Numbered from the stretch's first letter, positions 38,001 to 46,421 are shown. The stretch is 64,000 nt of DNA from Salibacterium aidingense DSM 18341 (GCF_000429685.1 NZ_AUCI01000007.1:215448-279447); one strand, 5' to 3'. The notes: generated by a model from the letters alone, not told the origin. Program-made: numbers and translations.

Positions 38001-38492
38001 CTGGCTTGTTTCCAATAGAAATACGTCAACCCCGCCTTCTATCAGCCCAACAGCCTGTTCCTCATACGCTGCTGTCAACTCTTCAAATGTTGTCCCGCCT
38101 GTAACCGACAACGACTTCGTTGTCGGCCCCATAGCGCCTGCTGCAAAACGGGGCTGTTCCGGCGTGGAATAGTCAACAGCTGCTTTTTTTGCCAGTTTGG
38201 CCGCAGCAATATTGAGCTCCTTTGCCTGATTTTGCAGATCATAGTCGGCAAGCACAATGCTGGTTGCTCCAAAAGTGTTTGTCTCAATAATATCCGCTCC
38301 TGCCGACAGATACTCCCGATAAATCCGATCGACAACATGAGGAGCCGTAACGTTTAAATATTCATTGCATCCTTCGTAGTGCTCTCCACCGAAATCAGCC
38401 GGGGTCAGATCAGCATTCTGAAGCATCGTCCCCATAGCTCCGTCCAAAAATAATATAGATTGCTCAAGCCTTTCTCTAAACTCAGATGTCAC
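35046..38492 (-). CDS. metH: Cobalamin-dependent methionine synthase
   Basis: Methylates homocysteine from methyl-tetrahydrofolate through methylcobalamin. About 1148 residues from the GTG at 38492 (AAGGAG 8 nt upstream). Domains: homocysteine-binding barrel 1-315 with zinc ligands VGLNCATG and GGCCGTTPEH; pterin-binding 340-610 (FVGERTNVIGSRKFKRLI); B12 cap and Rossmann domain 640-880 with DVHDIGKNLV, whose His is the cobalt ligand; SAM reactivation domain 915-1148 (RVSFGYPACPELEDQ). Third in the metI-yitJ-metH series. B12 uptake genes are at 60-63 kb. Confidence 0.97.
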   Translation of the reverse strand: MTSEFRERLEQSILFLDGAMGTMLQNADLTPADFGGEHYEGCNEYLNVTAPHVVDRIYREYLSAGADIIETNTFGATSIVLADYDLQNQAKELNIAAAKLAKKAAVDYSTPEQPRFAAGAMGPTTKSLSVTGGTTFEELTAAYEEQAVGLIEGGVDVFLLETSQDMRNVKAAYVGIKKAEEALKKELPLIISGTIEPMGTTLAGQSIESFYISLEHMNPTVVGLNCATGPEFMRDHLRSLSELATTFVHCYPNAGLPDEEGHYHESAESLASKLETFAEKGWLNIVGGCCGTTPEHIRVLRDRLKDYRPRVPAQTHEHTVSGIEALIYEEDMRPLFVGERTNVIGSRKFKRLINEEKFEEASEIARAQVKKGAHVIDVCLADPDRDELEDMENFLSFAVNKVKVPFMIDSTDPRVIKKALTYSQGKAIINSINLEDGEARFSDILPVIKRYGAAVVVGTIDEEGMAVTAERKLEIAKRSHDLLVHQYGLNPKDIIFDPLVFPVGTGDEQYIGSAEATVEGIKLIKEHLPECLTILGVSNVSFGLPPVGREVLNAAYMYYCTNAGLDYAIVNTEKLERFASIPEEEKELTRKLLFETSDETLAAFTAHYRGKKAEKKKVEKTLSLEARLAEYVVEGTKDGLFEDLDKALEKFEAPLDIINGPLMNGMDKVGKLFNDNELIVAEVLQSAEAMKAAVAHLEPYMEAKEEDDTGKGKILLATVKGDVHDIGKNLVDIILSNNGFKIVNLGIKVTSNELIEAINNERPDFVGLSGLLVKSAQQMVLTAQDLKNQEISIPVLVGGAALTRKFTDEKISAEYDGMVLYAKDAMNGLDIANKLAVPDERIKLEEDVREKRIKRAEQGAAGKVVQAFPEEKPERSNVSLDVPVCTPPDFKEHILKDFSIKHLEPYVNLQMLMGKHLGLQGKVSRMLAESNEKALSLKEKVDGLLSRAKQEGLLQAHGMYKFYPAQSEKNSIYIYKDTEAREVLQTFTFPRQPRPPHLCLADFIRPVESGEMDFIGLLTVTAGQGVRELSAEAKEKGDYLFSHLIQAAALELAEGFAERLHQMMRDQWGIPDSPDLTMEERFAAKYQGIRVSFGYPACPELEDQAKLFSLLEPEKIGVQLTDEYMMEPEASVSAMVFAHPEARYFSVL

Positions 38493-38610
38493 ATCTCCCA
38501 CTCCTTCACAGGTCTTCCCTTTTTCTCCGGCGAAAAGCGTCTGTTATACTCCCGGTCTCCTGAAAGTAGAAGATACGGAAGCAAACCCTCCGCTCGGATG
38601 GGAATTTCCT

Positions 38611-40455
38611 TTATTTCTGCAGTTCCTTCTTCCTGACATACGCTGTAAGTTCTGCTGTAATATCATACCTTAAAAACGGTGTTATGAGATATATACCATG
38701 AAAGTACTTCAATGCCTGATCAATCAATTCCTCTGCAATAGCGATTCCTTCAGCCTGAGCTGACTCACGATCGTTGCCGCACGCTGCCATTCGCTGCCTC
38801 GTTTCATCGGTCAACTGTATTCCAGGTACTTCATTATGAAGGAATTCGGCATTTTTACTGCTCACCAGGGGCATAATGCCTATATATATTGGAACGGATA
38901 AGTGCTGTACTGCTTCATATATTTCCTGGAATTGAGAATCACCATACACAGGCTGAGTCATAAAATAATCAGCCCCGGCGTCTATCTTCTTTTCAAGTCT
39001 CTGCACTGCTTTATGAAGGTTTCTGACATTAGGATTAAAGGCAGCAGCTACCGTAAAAGATGTTTTTTCCCCGAGGGACTTTCCGGAATACGAACGGCCT
39101 TCATTCATTTCTTTTATAAGGGAGATCAGTTTAATTGAATTCATATCATACACGGAGGTAGCTCCCGGAAAATCTCCTACCTTTGTCGGGTCACCCGTTA
39201 CTGCAAGCACATCATGAATCCCAATGGCATGCAGCCCCAGCAAGTGCGACTGCAGGCCGATTAAATTACGGTCCCGGCAGGCCACATGCAATAGCGGTCG
39301 GGCGTTTGTCCGGTTTTGCATCAGCGCCCCCATAGCAAGATTATCAATCCGGGGGCTTGCCAGGGAATTATCAGCCATAGTAACAGCATCTGCTCCAGCT
39401 TGATAGAGTGCTTCTGCGCCCCGGATGAATTTCTCTGCGGCCAGTTTTTTAGGCGGATCCAGTTCCGCTATGACGGAAGGCTGTTCTCTATCCACCTTCT
39501 CCAGTTTTTTATAAAACGAAGCCGTCGTTGAAGCAGCAGGCGGTTCTTGTCTTCCCTCCGCCGGCGTCGTTACTTTTTCAAGAACAGGGGCAGTATTTTT
39601 AACGGCCTCCGCGGTTTTAGCAATATGGGCCGGTGTCGTCCCGCAGCAGCCTCCAATTAATCGAACCCCTTGTCTTTTTAAATCAAGGGCCCGCTGATAA
39701 AAATACTCAGGGTTCGATTGATAAACAAAACGTCCGTCGTCTAAATCCGGAAGGCTGGCGTTCGGATAAGCAGTGAAGAAAAGGTTCTCCATTAATGGAA
39801 CAGGTTCCAGCGACCGAAGAATATGGTAAGGCCCCATTCGACAGTTTAATCCTGCTGCATCTGCTCCTGCTTCCTGCAGCAGCATAAAGAGATCTGTTAC
39901 GGAAGTACCGCCATGCATTACGCCAACCTCTCCAAGGGAAGCCTGGGCAATAATCGGCTTATTTGTCAGCTGCCGGATGAGACGGGTGGTTTCCAGCAGC
40001 TCCGTGACGTCATAAAAAGTTTCCAGAATTATAGCGTCCGGATCCTCTGAAAGCAGGGCCTCCGCTTGTTCTTGAAAAGCTTCATAAATGGCTTTCCGTG
40101 TGGTATCTATTTGCTGGACCCCTGTTATCCCTCCTATTGTTCCTGCTGTGAAAATCTCCGGCCCCGCTGCTGATTTAGCCAGCCTCACCCCTGCTCTATT
40201 GATGTTTTCCACTTCGTGTTCCAATTGATATTTTTCCAGTTTTATTCTGTTTGCGGCATATGTATTGGACTGAATTAGGTCAGCTCCAGCTTCTACATAT
40301 TCCTGATGCACGCCTTGGATCACATCAGGTTCAGCAGTGTTGAGAGACTCAAAGGAACCGCTGTATCCTTTATCATACAAATACGTTCCCATCCCGCCGT
40401 CCCCGACCAATACCCTTTTTTCCAATTCTCTGAGAATATTCACGTCGTTTTGCAC
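38611..40455 (-). CDS. yitJ: Homocysteine methyltransferase / methylene-THF reductase
   Basis: 614-residue fusion. Residues 1-300 form a homocysteine methyltransferase domain with zinc site motifs GLNCRMGP and GGCCGTTPAHIAK. Residues about 325-614 are a MetF-type methylenetetrahydrofolate reductase barrel (VIAELDPPKKL, LAVTGDPTK, AAFNPN, YFMTQPVYGDSQ). It lacks a cobalamin domain. B. subtilis YitJ has the same layout. The second half makes methyl-THF for MetH encoded downstream. The start is a GTG; a second GTG four codons later is an alternative. Confidence 0.94.
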   Translation of the reverse strand: MQNDVNILRELEKRVLVGDGGMGTYLYDKGYSGSFESLNTAEPDVIQGVHQEYVEAGADLIQSNTYAANRIKLEKYQLEHEVENINRAGVRLAKSAAGPEIFTAGTIGGITGVQQIDTTRKAIYEAFQEQAEALLSEDPDAIILETFYDVTELLETTRLIRQLTNKPIIAQASLGEVGVMHGGTSVTDLFMLLQEAGADAAGLNCRMGPYHILRSLEPVPLMENLFFTAYPNASLPDLDDGRFVYQSNPEYFYQRALDLKRQGVRLIGGCCGTTPAHIAKTAEAVKNTAPVLEKVTTPAEGRQEPPAASTTASFYKKLEKVDREQPSVIAELDPPKKLAAEKFIRGAEALYQAGADAVTMADNSLASPRIDNLAMGALMQNRTNARPLLHVACRDRNLIGLQSHLLGLHAIGIHDVLAVTGDPTKVGDFPGATSVYDMNSIKLISLIKEMNEGRSYSGKSLGEKTSFTVAAAFNPNVRNLHKAVQRLEKKIDAGADYFMTQPVYGDSQFQEIYEAVQHLSVPIYIGIMPLVSSKNAEFLHNEVPGIQLTDETRQRMAACGNDRESAQAEGIAIAEELIDQALKYFHGIYLITPFLRYDITAELTAYVRKKELQK

Positions 40456-40478
40456 CCTTTCTTATTTTCCCCTGTTCT

Positions 40479-41582
40479 TTACAGCTTATTTAATGCCTGA
40501 TCGAGATCGGCAATTAAATCCTCGGCATTTTCAATACCAACGGAAAAACGAAGCAGCCTGTTACACACCCCATTTGCTATTCTCACTTCTTCCGGCATAT
40601 CAGCATGTGTCTGCGTGGCCGGGTAGGTAATAAAGCTTTCCACACCGCCGAGGCTTTCAGCAAATGTTATGACCTGAAGCTCCTGCAGCAGAGGGTTTAC
40701 CCATTCTTCCTCAAGAAGACGAAAGGACAACATGCCGCCCTGCCCCGGGTATAAAACATTCAAGATCTTCTCGTGATTTTCCAGAAACGCAGCCACAGCA
40801 CGAGCGTTTTCAGTATGCTTTTTCATCCGCAGGGATAGTGTTTTCATCCCTCTCATTAACAGCCAGGAATCCATTGGAGAAAGGATGGTCCCCATCCCAT
40901 TTTGAAAATCTCCGATCCTTTTTCCCATTTCTTCGTCTTTTGTCACAATCAGTCCGGCAATCACATCGTTATGTCCGCCCAGATATTTCGAGGCACTGTG
41001 TACGACAATATCCGCCCCTTCCTGCAAAGGCTGCTGCAGAAGCGGGGTGTAAAAAGTGTTGTCGACAATAAGCAGCAGACCATACTGCTTTGCGAGCGCC
41101 GCTAAAGCCTGAAGATCCGCTTCCTGCATAAGCGGATTGGTCGGAGTTTCGATAAATAAAGCCCGGGTGTTATCATTGATCAGCGATGCAAAGTTATCGA
41201 TATTTCTCGGGTCCCCATATTGAATCGTCACCCCCCAATGGCTCCATCCTTCTTCGAACAAACGATAGGTTCCGCCGTATATATCCTGAGAGGCCAGAAT
41301 TTCATCGTCTTTTGAAAAAACCGCAAACAGCGTCTGGATCGCGGCCATTCCAGAACTAAATGCAAATCCTTGGGCTCCGCCTTCAAGTTGTGCGATCGAA
41401 TGCTCAAGAATATCACGGGTTGGATTTCCTGTCCGCGAATAGTCATAACCCGTAGATTGGCCGATTCCACGGTGTCTGTATGCGGTGGAAAAATAAACAG
41501 GAGGGTTCACAGCCCCGGTTTTTTCATCTGTGTTATTACCTATTTGGGCAAGGTTTGTTTCGACATGGTAACGACTGCTCAT
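40479..41582 (-). CDS. metI: Cystathionine gamma-synthase / O-acetylhomoserine thiolyase
   Basis: PLP enzyme that joins O-acetylhomoserine with cysteine or sulfide. 367 residues; YSRTGNPTRDILE, FSSGMAAIQT, DNTFYTPLLQQPL and the PLP lysine in VHSASKYLGGHND. The shortened YPGQGGMLSFRLLEEEW segment is also found in B. subtilis MetI (373), so it is not a deletion. AGGTGGG precedes the ATG. It is controlled by the S-box upstream. The metC partner that follows metI in B. subtilis is absent. Confidence 0.93.
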   Translation of the reverse strand: MSSRYHVETNLAQIGNNTDEKTGAVNPPVYFSTAYRHRGIGQSTGYDYSRTGNPTRDILEHSIAQLEGGAQGFAFSSGMAAIQTLFAVFSKDDEILASQDIYGGTYRLFEEGWSHWGVTIQYGDPRNIDNFASLINDNTRALFIETPTNPLMQEADLQALAALAKQYGLLLIVDNTFYTPLLQQPLQEGADIVVHSASKYLGGHNDVIAGLIVTKDEEMGKRIGDFQNGMGTILSPMDSWLLMRGMKTLSLRMKKHTENARAVAAFLENHEKILNVLYPGQGGMLSFRLLEEEWVNPLLQELQVITFAESLGGVESFITYPATQTHADMPEEVRIANGVCNRLLRFSVGIENAEDLIADLDQALNKL

Positions 41583-41629
41583 GGTTTTATTCCCACCTTT
41601 TATTAAAAATGATGATTTCTTATCTACAA

Positions 41630-41788
41630 GGAAGGCCTTCTTCCGGATAAGAAAGAAGGCCTGTAATTAACACGAACATCCTTCTTATCTTTCAGACGGA
41701 TACGTCTGACGGAATTAGCACCTGACCGCCGGGCGGCTGGTTGCTGAGATATCTCAGGGCCTGTCCCTCCATCTCTCTTGATAAGAAT
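41630..41788 (-). promoter_or_regulatory. SAM-I (S-box) riboswitch with terminator
   Basis: Minus-strand RNA begins CTTATCAAGAGAGATGGAGG, then GACAGGCCCTGAGA, CAGCAACC, CAGGTGCTAATTCC and GTCTGAAAGATAAGAAG, the conserved S-box order. The expression platform is the stem AGGCCTTCTT/AAGAAGGCCTT (41631-41662) before metI. High SAM should favour termination and switch off metI-yitJ and probably metH. Confidence 0.97.
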
Positions 41789-41850
41789 ATCTGTATTTTA
41801 GTTGTTATTAAAACCGTACACGATACGGGGACGTTTTGCAACACTGAATA

Positions 41851-42015
41851 TTATTCCGGTGTTACATCAATCCGAAGATTCGTTTCATTTCCGCAGACGC
41901 ACTGTTTAAACCCGGTTTCTAATTCCCCTTTTTCATTATTGCGTCCACGCAGAATATATTTTTCGCCGCAGTTTGGGCAGCGTACAATAACGCGGTATCT
42001 TGTTTCTACTGTCAT
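41851..42015 (-). CDS. Small zinc-ribbon-like protein
   Basis: A 54-residue gene, ATG at 42015 with AAGGGTG 7 nt upstream, stop at 41851. The protein starts MTVETRYRVIVRCPNCGEKY and has a second pair of cysteines in FKQCVCGNET, so CPNC plus CVC make a likely four-cysteine zinc site. It is basic in the first half and acidic at the end. Probable roles are nucleic-acid or protein binding; the family was not identified. It lies directly after prsW (15 nt) and before the S-box promoter region. Confidence 0.75.
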   Translation of the reverse strand: MTVETRYRVIVRCPNCGEKYILRGRNNEKGELETGFKQCVCGNETNLRIDVTPE

Positions 42016-42030
42016 TTGTATGCACCCTTC

Positions 42031-42681
42031 CTATGCTATTTTTTCATTGGCCTTTTTTGACCGGGATAACGCAAACCACCATAAAAAGAACATAAATGGA
42101 ACGATAATAAACATTACATTTTCGTGAACGGTTAAGAGAATCAGGTCATACACACCATGTAAAAAAATGGGCAGGACCAGAGAGAGCGTAAGCCAAAGCA
42201 GGCTGTTTTGATTCCCTGTTTTCTTAGCGCAGCCCATGTAATATCCCATAACCACTCCAAACAACGCATGGCTTGAAACAGGCAGGAAGGCTCTTCCTAT
42301 TGCAGAATCAATACCAAGTGCCATTAAATATAATACATTTTCTGCCGAAGCAAACCCTAACGATAAAGCTGCTCCGTAAATAATACCGTCATATCGTGAC
42401 TGAAATGTCACAAAACGATAAACCGCAAAATAGAGTAAAAACCATTTAAAAAATTCTTCAAGTCCTGCAACCCCTGCAAAAGCATGAGCCCATTCTGTTG
42501 AAAATACTGCTTCCGCTTCCAGAGCATATTGCAGTACCATGATAGGAAATACAAGCAGCGCGCCTATAACAAAGGCTCTTAATACCTGAATAAGCGTACT
42601 TGATTCATATTCGTTTCTAAGATAAAAGTAGCTTAACAAAGCAACCGACGGCGCCAGAGCCGCTGTTATAAGCGCAATCAC
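42031..42681 (-). CDS. prsW: Site-1 intramembrane protease PrsW
   Basis: Glutamic-type membrane protease; in B. subtilis it makes the first cut in anti-sigma-W factor RsiW. GTG at 42681 with AGAGGGG 8 nt upstream gives 216 residues, close to 218 in B. subtilis, and begins VIALITAALAPSVALLSYFY. Catalytic elements: GLEEFFKW (EExxK), FASAENVLY, PVSSHALFG and LHGVYD. About seven to eight membrane helices. The longer frame to 42726 is not supported. Confidence 0.93.
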   Translation of the reverse strand: MIALITAALAPSVALLSYFYLRNEYESSTLIQVLRAFVIGALLVFPIMVLQYALEAEAVFSTEWAHAFAGVAGLEEFFKWFLLYFAVYRFVTFQSRYDGIIYGAALSLGFASAENVLYLMALGIDSAIGRAFLPVSSHALFGVVMGYYMGCAKKTGNQNSLLWLTLSLVLPIFLHGVYDLILLTVHENVMFIIVPFMFFLWWFALSRSKKANEKIA

Positions 42682-42786
42682 TTTCGTATCCCCTCTCATT
42701 GTATTATCGTAACATGCTGTTTTCACAGTGGGAAAGAGGGCTTATGATAGTATTATGCCACAGTAAAACGGAAAGGAATGATCCTG

Positions 42787-43761
42787 ATGAAAAAAATATT
42801 GGTTCTTCATACCGGAGGTACGATTGCCATGCAGGAAAATGAAGAAACTGGCGGCGTCACCACTGGAGATTCCAACCCTGTTCAACAGTGGAATACCCTG
42901 GTATCCGAAGATTATGACATTGTATCGGATGACTTTTTGCAGCTCCCCTCTCCGCATATTACCCCTTCTCATATGCTGAAACTCTTTCACCATATGAACG
43001 AACGATTACAGGACACAAAAGCGGAAGGAGTTGTTATTACCCACGGAACGGACACACTGGAGGAAACAGCTTATTTATTAGATCTTCTTCACACCATGGA
43101 ATTGCCTGTCGTGCTGACTGGAGCGATGAGATCCAGTGATGAAGTCGGATCTGACGGCCCCCACAACTTCATCACAGCCGTGCGCACCGCGGCAAGCGAA
43201 AAAGCAAAGGGGATGGGGGTGCTGATTGTTATGAATGATGAAATTCATACGGCTAAAAACGCGACAAAAACCCATGCTTCCAATGTAGCCACATTTCAGA
43301 GTCCTCAATACGGACCGATTGGGCTGATTACAAAAAGAGAAATCTTTTTTCATCATCAACCGCTGCAGCGGGAACATTTTCACGCAGAGAAAATGGATAA
43401 AAAAGTGCTGCTGATAAAAACATACGCCGGCTTGGAAGGAGACGTCTTCCAGCATCTGATTTCCCAGCCGCTGGATGGAGTGGTTATTGAAGCTTTGGGG
43501 CAGGGAAATGTGCCGCCTGCCCTGATGGAGCCTGTTCAATCATTAATCGATCACAGGATTCCCGTCGTTCTGGTCACTAGATGCTTCAGCGGGGTTGTTC
43601 AGGATATCTATAGTTATCAAGGAGGGGGGAGAACGTTAAAAGAAGCCGGAGTTATTTTCACGAATGGGTTAAATGGTCCAAAGGCACGTTTGAAATTAAT
43701 GGCTGCCCTGGAAAATCACCTTTCCCGGGAGACACTTCGGAAATGCTTTGAGCGCTATTAA
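42787..43761 (+). CDS. ansA: L-asparaginase, type I
   Basis: Hydrolyses asparagine to aspartate and ammonia. 324 residues from the ATG at 42787; AAAGGA is 9 nt upstream, while the ATG at 42778 touches it. Both catalytic threonine regions are clear: LHTGGTIAMQ near residue 8 and VVITHGTDTLEETAY near 80; GAMRSSDEVGSDGPHN follows. No signal peptide, so cytoplasmic. Divergent from prsW and convergent with ypdA, 12 nt apart. Confidence 0.95.
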   Translation: MKKILVLHTGGTIAMQENEETGGVTTGDSNPVQQWNTLVSEDYDIVSDDFLQLPSPHITPSHMLKLFHHMNERLQDTKAEGVVITHGTDTLEETAYLLDLLHTMELPVVLTGAMRSSDEVGSDGPHNFITAVRTAASEKAKGMGVLIVMNDEIHTAKNATKTHASNVATFQSPQYGPIGLITKREIFFHHQPLQREHFHAEKMDKKVLLIKTYAGLEGDVFQHLISQPLDGVVIEALGQGNVPPALMEPVQSLIDHRIPVVLVTRCFSGVVQDIYSYQGGGRTLKEAGVIFTNGLNGPKARLKLMAALENHLSRETLRKCFERY

Positions 43762-43773
43762 CCACCGAACAAG

Positions 43774-44748
43774 CTATCCTCGGACGATGGCTTGTGCAAT
43801 ACGTTCGCCGTGGTGGCGTCCATTTTCGATAAAAATCTCATTCGCATCATTCCCTGCGGCAATGACACCTGCTATAAAAATTCCTTCTTTATTCGTTTCC
43901 ATCGTGTGGTAGTCATGAACCGGCCTCCCTGTTTCCGGTTCCACCTCCACTCCCATGTTCCGCAAAAAAGAATGGTCAGGGTGATAACCTGTCATAGCAA
44001 ATACAAAATCAGCTTCAACCCGGAAGGTTTGTCCATTTTGAGCGTATACTACTTCAGCCGGGGTAATATGCTGAACTTCAGCCTCGTAAATCATCGAAAT
44101 TTTCCGGTGGCGGACGAGGGAATAAAAGTCTGGCAGGATCCACGGCTTAACTGCTGGGGAGAACTCGCTTCCACGATACAGCACAGTGACTTCGGCCCCG
44201 GCTTTTTCCAGTGCCAGTGCTGCGTCGACTGCGGAATTTTTTCCCCCGATCACCGTTACCCTTTTCTGAAAAAAAGGATGGCTTTCTTTAAAATAATGAA
44301 AGACGTGAGAGAGGTCTTCTCCGGGAATATGCATTTTGTTTGGATTATCATAATAACCGGTCGCCACTATTATTTTCTCCGCTTCATACCTACATTCCTG
44401 TCCATCCTTGGTTCTTGTAAAAACAGAAAAGCTTCCCCGGGCATCTTGTACCTTTTCCACCTTCTCATAGGACTGAATTCTAAGACCGCTTCTTTGTGCC
44501 ACATGTCTATAATACACCAGAGCTTCGTGCCTTTTTGGCTTCCGTTCGATGGAAGGAAACGGGTACCCGCCAATCTCCAGTTTTTCACTCGAACTGAAAA
44601 ACGTTTGGTGAAGAGGATAATGTTGAATAGAGTGGACAATATTATTTTTTTCAATCAATAACGGGTCGCAGCCTTTTTCCTGAAGAGCAAGCCCTGCGGA
44701 AAGACCACACGGGCCGGCCCCAATTATAATAATTCTTTCGTTTCTCAT
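43774..44748 (-). CDS. ypdA: Bacillithiol disulfide reductase-like flavoprotein YpdA
   Basis: FAD/NADPH oxidoreductase proposed to reduce bacillithiol disulfide. About 324 residues: RIIIIGAGPCGLSAGLALQE (FAD loop), VIVATGYYDNPNKMHIPG, VTVIGGKNSAVDAALALEKAG (NADPH loop), and FVFAMTGYHPDHSF. The GPCG cysteine near residue 13 is the conserved YpdA cysteine. Three ATG codons in a row follow AGGAG; the third (44748) has the best spacing. A 289-residue frame on the other strand is a shadow. Confidence 0.92.
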   Translation of the reverse strand: MRNERIIIIGAGPCGLSAGLALQEKGCDPLLIEKNNIVHSIQHYPLHQTFFSSSEKLEIGGYPFPSIERKPKRHEALVYYRHVAQRSGLRIQSYEKVEKVQDARGSFSVFTRTKDGQECRYEAEKIIVATGYYDNPNKMHIPGEDLSHVFHYFKESHPFFQKRVTVIGGKNSAVDAALALEKAGAEVTVLYRGSEFSPAVKPWILPDFYSLVRHRKISMIYEAEVQHITPAEVVYAQNGQTFRVEADFVFAMTGYHPDHSFLRNMGVEVEPETGRPVHDYHTMETNKEGIFIAGVIAAGNDANEIFIENGRHHGERIAQAIVRG

Positions 44749-44777
44749 CATCATATCTCCTTGATGCATAAACTGTT

Positions 44778-45338
44778 CTAATGAAAGGTTCCCGCAAGGT
44801 ATTGAAGCGCAGATTTATCCCTGATCACCTTGCCTCTGTTTCGAACATATTCGGTATCTAAATACGAACGCTCTCCATATTCTTCCAAAAGCATTATTAA
44901 TTTATCGTGCCGTTTCATATCTAACCTGTCAAACAGTAAATAGTAACATGGATAAAAAACAATAAATGTACCGCCTTTTAAATTATTGGCTTTGGCCCGC
45001 TCCGCAAAAGAAACAAGATCTTCTTTTTTGGCAAAGCGGAACATCATTCCGGCACGACTGTTGGGCGTCTGCCGCAGTCTTAGCTTATTGCCTGCTTCGT
45101 CAAGACATTCAATGACCAGAAAAACTGCATCTTCCTGAGTCTGTCTCATTTCGGCGTTTAATTGAATGTCGTCTTCCATGTAAAAATGGTCACATATCAT
45201 TTGAAACAGCATGGCGAAAAACCGTTCCGCCTCTTCACTTGATATATTTCCCTCATATGGATCCCATCCATTTTCAAGCCATTCCTCTTTATGAATAATC
45301 ACCTTCACACGGTCTTCGGGCCAGGTGTATAATTCCAT
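44778..45338 (-). CDS. mecB: MecA/YpbH-family adaptor-like protein
   Basis: 186 residues, acidic N-terminal half. Two-part structure expected of MecA adaptors: an N-terminal substrate-binding domain (MELYTWPEDRVKVIIHKEEW, then a helix EEAERFFAMLFQMICDHF) and a C-terminal ClpC-binding-type domain (MMFRFAKKEDLVSFAERA, TFIVFYPCYYLLFDRL). Sequence identity to B. subtilis YpbH looks low, so the assignment rests on pattern and position next to ypbG and ypdA. If right, it targets proteins to ClpCP. Confidence 0.7.
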   Translation of the reverse strand: MELYTWPEDRVKVIIHKEEWLENGWDPYEGNISSEEAERFFAMLFQMICDHFYMEDDIQLNAEMRQTQEDAVFLVIECLDEAGNKLRLRQTPNSRAGMMFRFAKKEDLVSFAERAKANNLKGGTFIVFYPCYYLLFDRLDMKRHDKLIMLLEEYGERSYLDTEYVRNRGKVIRDKSALQYLAGTFH

Positions 45339-45444
45339 TCTTTTCTCTCCCCCTGTTCTGCCGGCGTTTTTCCTTGTAATATCGATGATGATTTGGATGT
45401 TTACCCTATATTATTCACCGACCGAAAAAGAGGTGAGAAAGGAT

Positions 45445-45482
45445 CAAGGGAAATGGTTGATCTACGTCCCTTGTTCTTTTTT
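45445..45482 (+). terminator. Orphan hairpin with plus-strand T run
   Basis: CAAGGGA/TCCCTTG 7-bp stem, 15-nt loop, then TTCTTTTTT on the plus strand. No plus-strand gene ends here; minus-strand ypbG ends at 45541, so it may act as a weak terminator for that gene in reverse, or close an unannotated plus-strand RNA. Confidence 0.5.
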
Positions 45483-45540
45483 AGTATAAGAGAGCGATGG
45501 CGCCTTTTACAAATTCCGCGGCGCTGCCGGAGCTTTCTTA

Positions 45541-46293
45541 TTACTTTTTTTTCAACGTAATAAGATGCGTTTGGGCGGGAGCGCCAAAACGGAACGGAAG
45601 TTTGGTTGTACCGTATCCATTGCTGATTAATAAAGGGAACCCGCCGGAAAATCTCCATCCTCCTTTTTCTCTAAGGCTGAAACGACCAATACGGATCTGC
45701 CCGCCGTGAGTATGGCCCGCAAAAGCCGCACTGAGCTTTTCCTTATGATCCATCTCTTTTATAAAAGCCGGATCATGGAGAGCAAGCAGAATCGTATCAT
45801 CACTCCGGCATGAATGCAGCAAGGATTTATCGACGGTTTGACGGCGGTTTCCAGCCCCGGCGATCCAAATATTTTCCTTTTGCCGGTTCCACATATAAAC
45901 ACTGTTTTCCAGTACAGTCACTCCTTCTTCCCGAAGCAATTGAGCAAGCTTTTCCGGATTTTCTTCCATATCATTATTCCCCCAAACGAACACAACGGGA
46001 CCAATAGATTTTAATTTTTGAATATTCTTCTTGACTCTCGGGAACGGAACCCCCTTTTCCATCAGGTCTCCCCCGATAATAACAAGATCAGCGCAGGACG
46101 CCGTCTGGATGACTTTCTTTGAAATTCTTCTAAAATGAATGTCAGAAATAAAAAAAATGCTTCTCCCAGAGAAGCTGTTCGGCAGATTCTTCACATCCAG
46201 GAATTCGTTTGAGACTTTATTTCTTTTGGCTTCAGCAAACATCCATCCCAGCCAGAAAAAGCACCCAATCATTAAATAATTTATGTATCTCAC
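45541..46293 (-). CDS. ypbG: Membrane-anchored metallophosphoesterase YpbG
   Basis: 250 residues. N-terminal membrane helix (INYLMIGCFFWLGWMF), then a calcineurin-like phosphoesterase fold: FFISDIHFRR (DxH), VIIGGDLMEKG (GD), FVWGNNDMEE (GNND), ALHDPAF and FAGHTHGGQI. All metal ligands are present, so an active two-metal phosphodiesterase or phosphatase is expected; substrate unknown. GTG start with AAGGAAG 7 nt upstream. Same relative position as B. subtilis YpbG. Confidence 0.9.
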   Translation of the reverse strand: MRYINYLMIGCFFWLGWMFAEAKRNKVSNEFLDVKNLPNSFSGRSIFFISDIHFRRISKKVIQTASCADLVIIGGDLMEKGVPFPRVKKNIQKLKSIGPVVFVWGNNDMEENPEKLAQLLREEGVTVLENSVYMWNRQKENIWIAGAGNRRQTVDKSLLHSCRSDDTILLALHDPAFIKEMDHKEKLSAAFAGHTHGGQIRIGRFSLREKGGWRFSGGFPLLISNGYGTTKLPFRFGAPAQTHLITLKKK

Positions 46294-46393
46294 TTGTTAT
46301 CTTCCTTTCCTCTGTGCTGCCCTGTTTCCCACATCATTATATAGCAGTCATTTAAGAAGAGAAAGTACAAAAAATTACTTTTACAGAAACATA

Positions 46394-46421
46394 GCATTTC
46401 CAAATGCATGTCTATTATAAT
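46394..46421 (+). promoter_or_regulatory. Promoter with palindrome at -35
   Basis: TATAAT at 46416-46421 with a weak TAGCAT -35 about 18 nt upstream. GCATTTCCAAATGC (46394-46407) is a perfect 6-bp-arm palindrome over the -35, so a repressor operator is possible. It faces the small membrane protein gene at 46458. Confidence 0.45.

Noticed and set aside
40479..41582. Deletion in MetI near YPGQGGMLSF
   Set aside because: Compared with metB-type enzymes a loop seems missing, but as I recall it B. subtilis MetI has the same short loop.
43792..44661. 289-residue plus-strand frame opposite ypdA
   Set aside because: Antisense shadow of a clearly recognised flavoprotein gene; Cys/His/Phe-rich and without a ribosome site.
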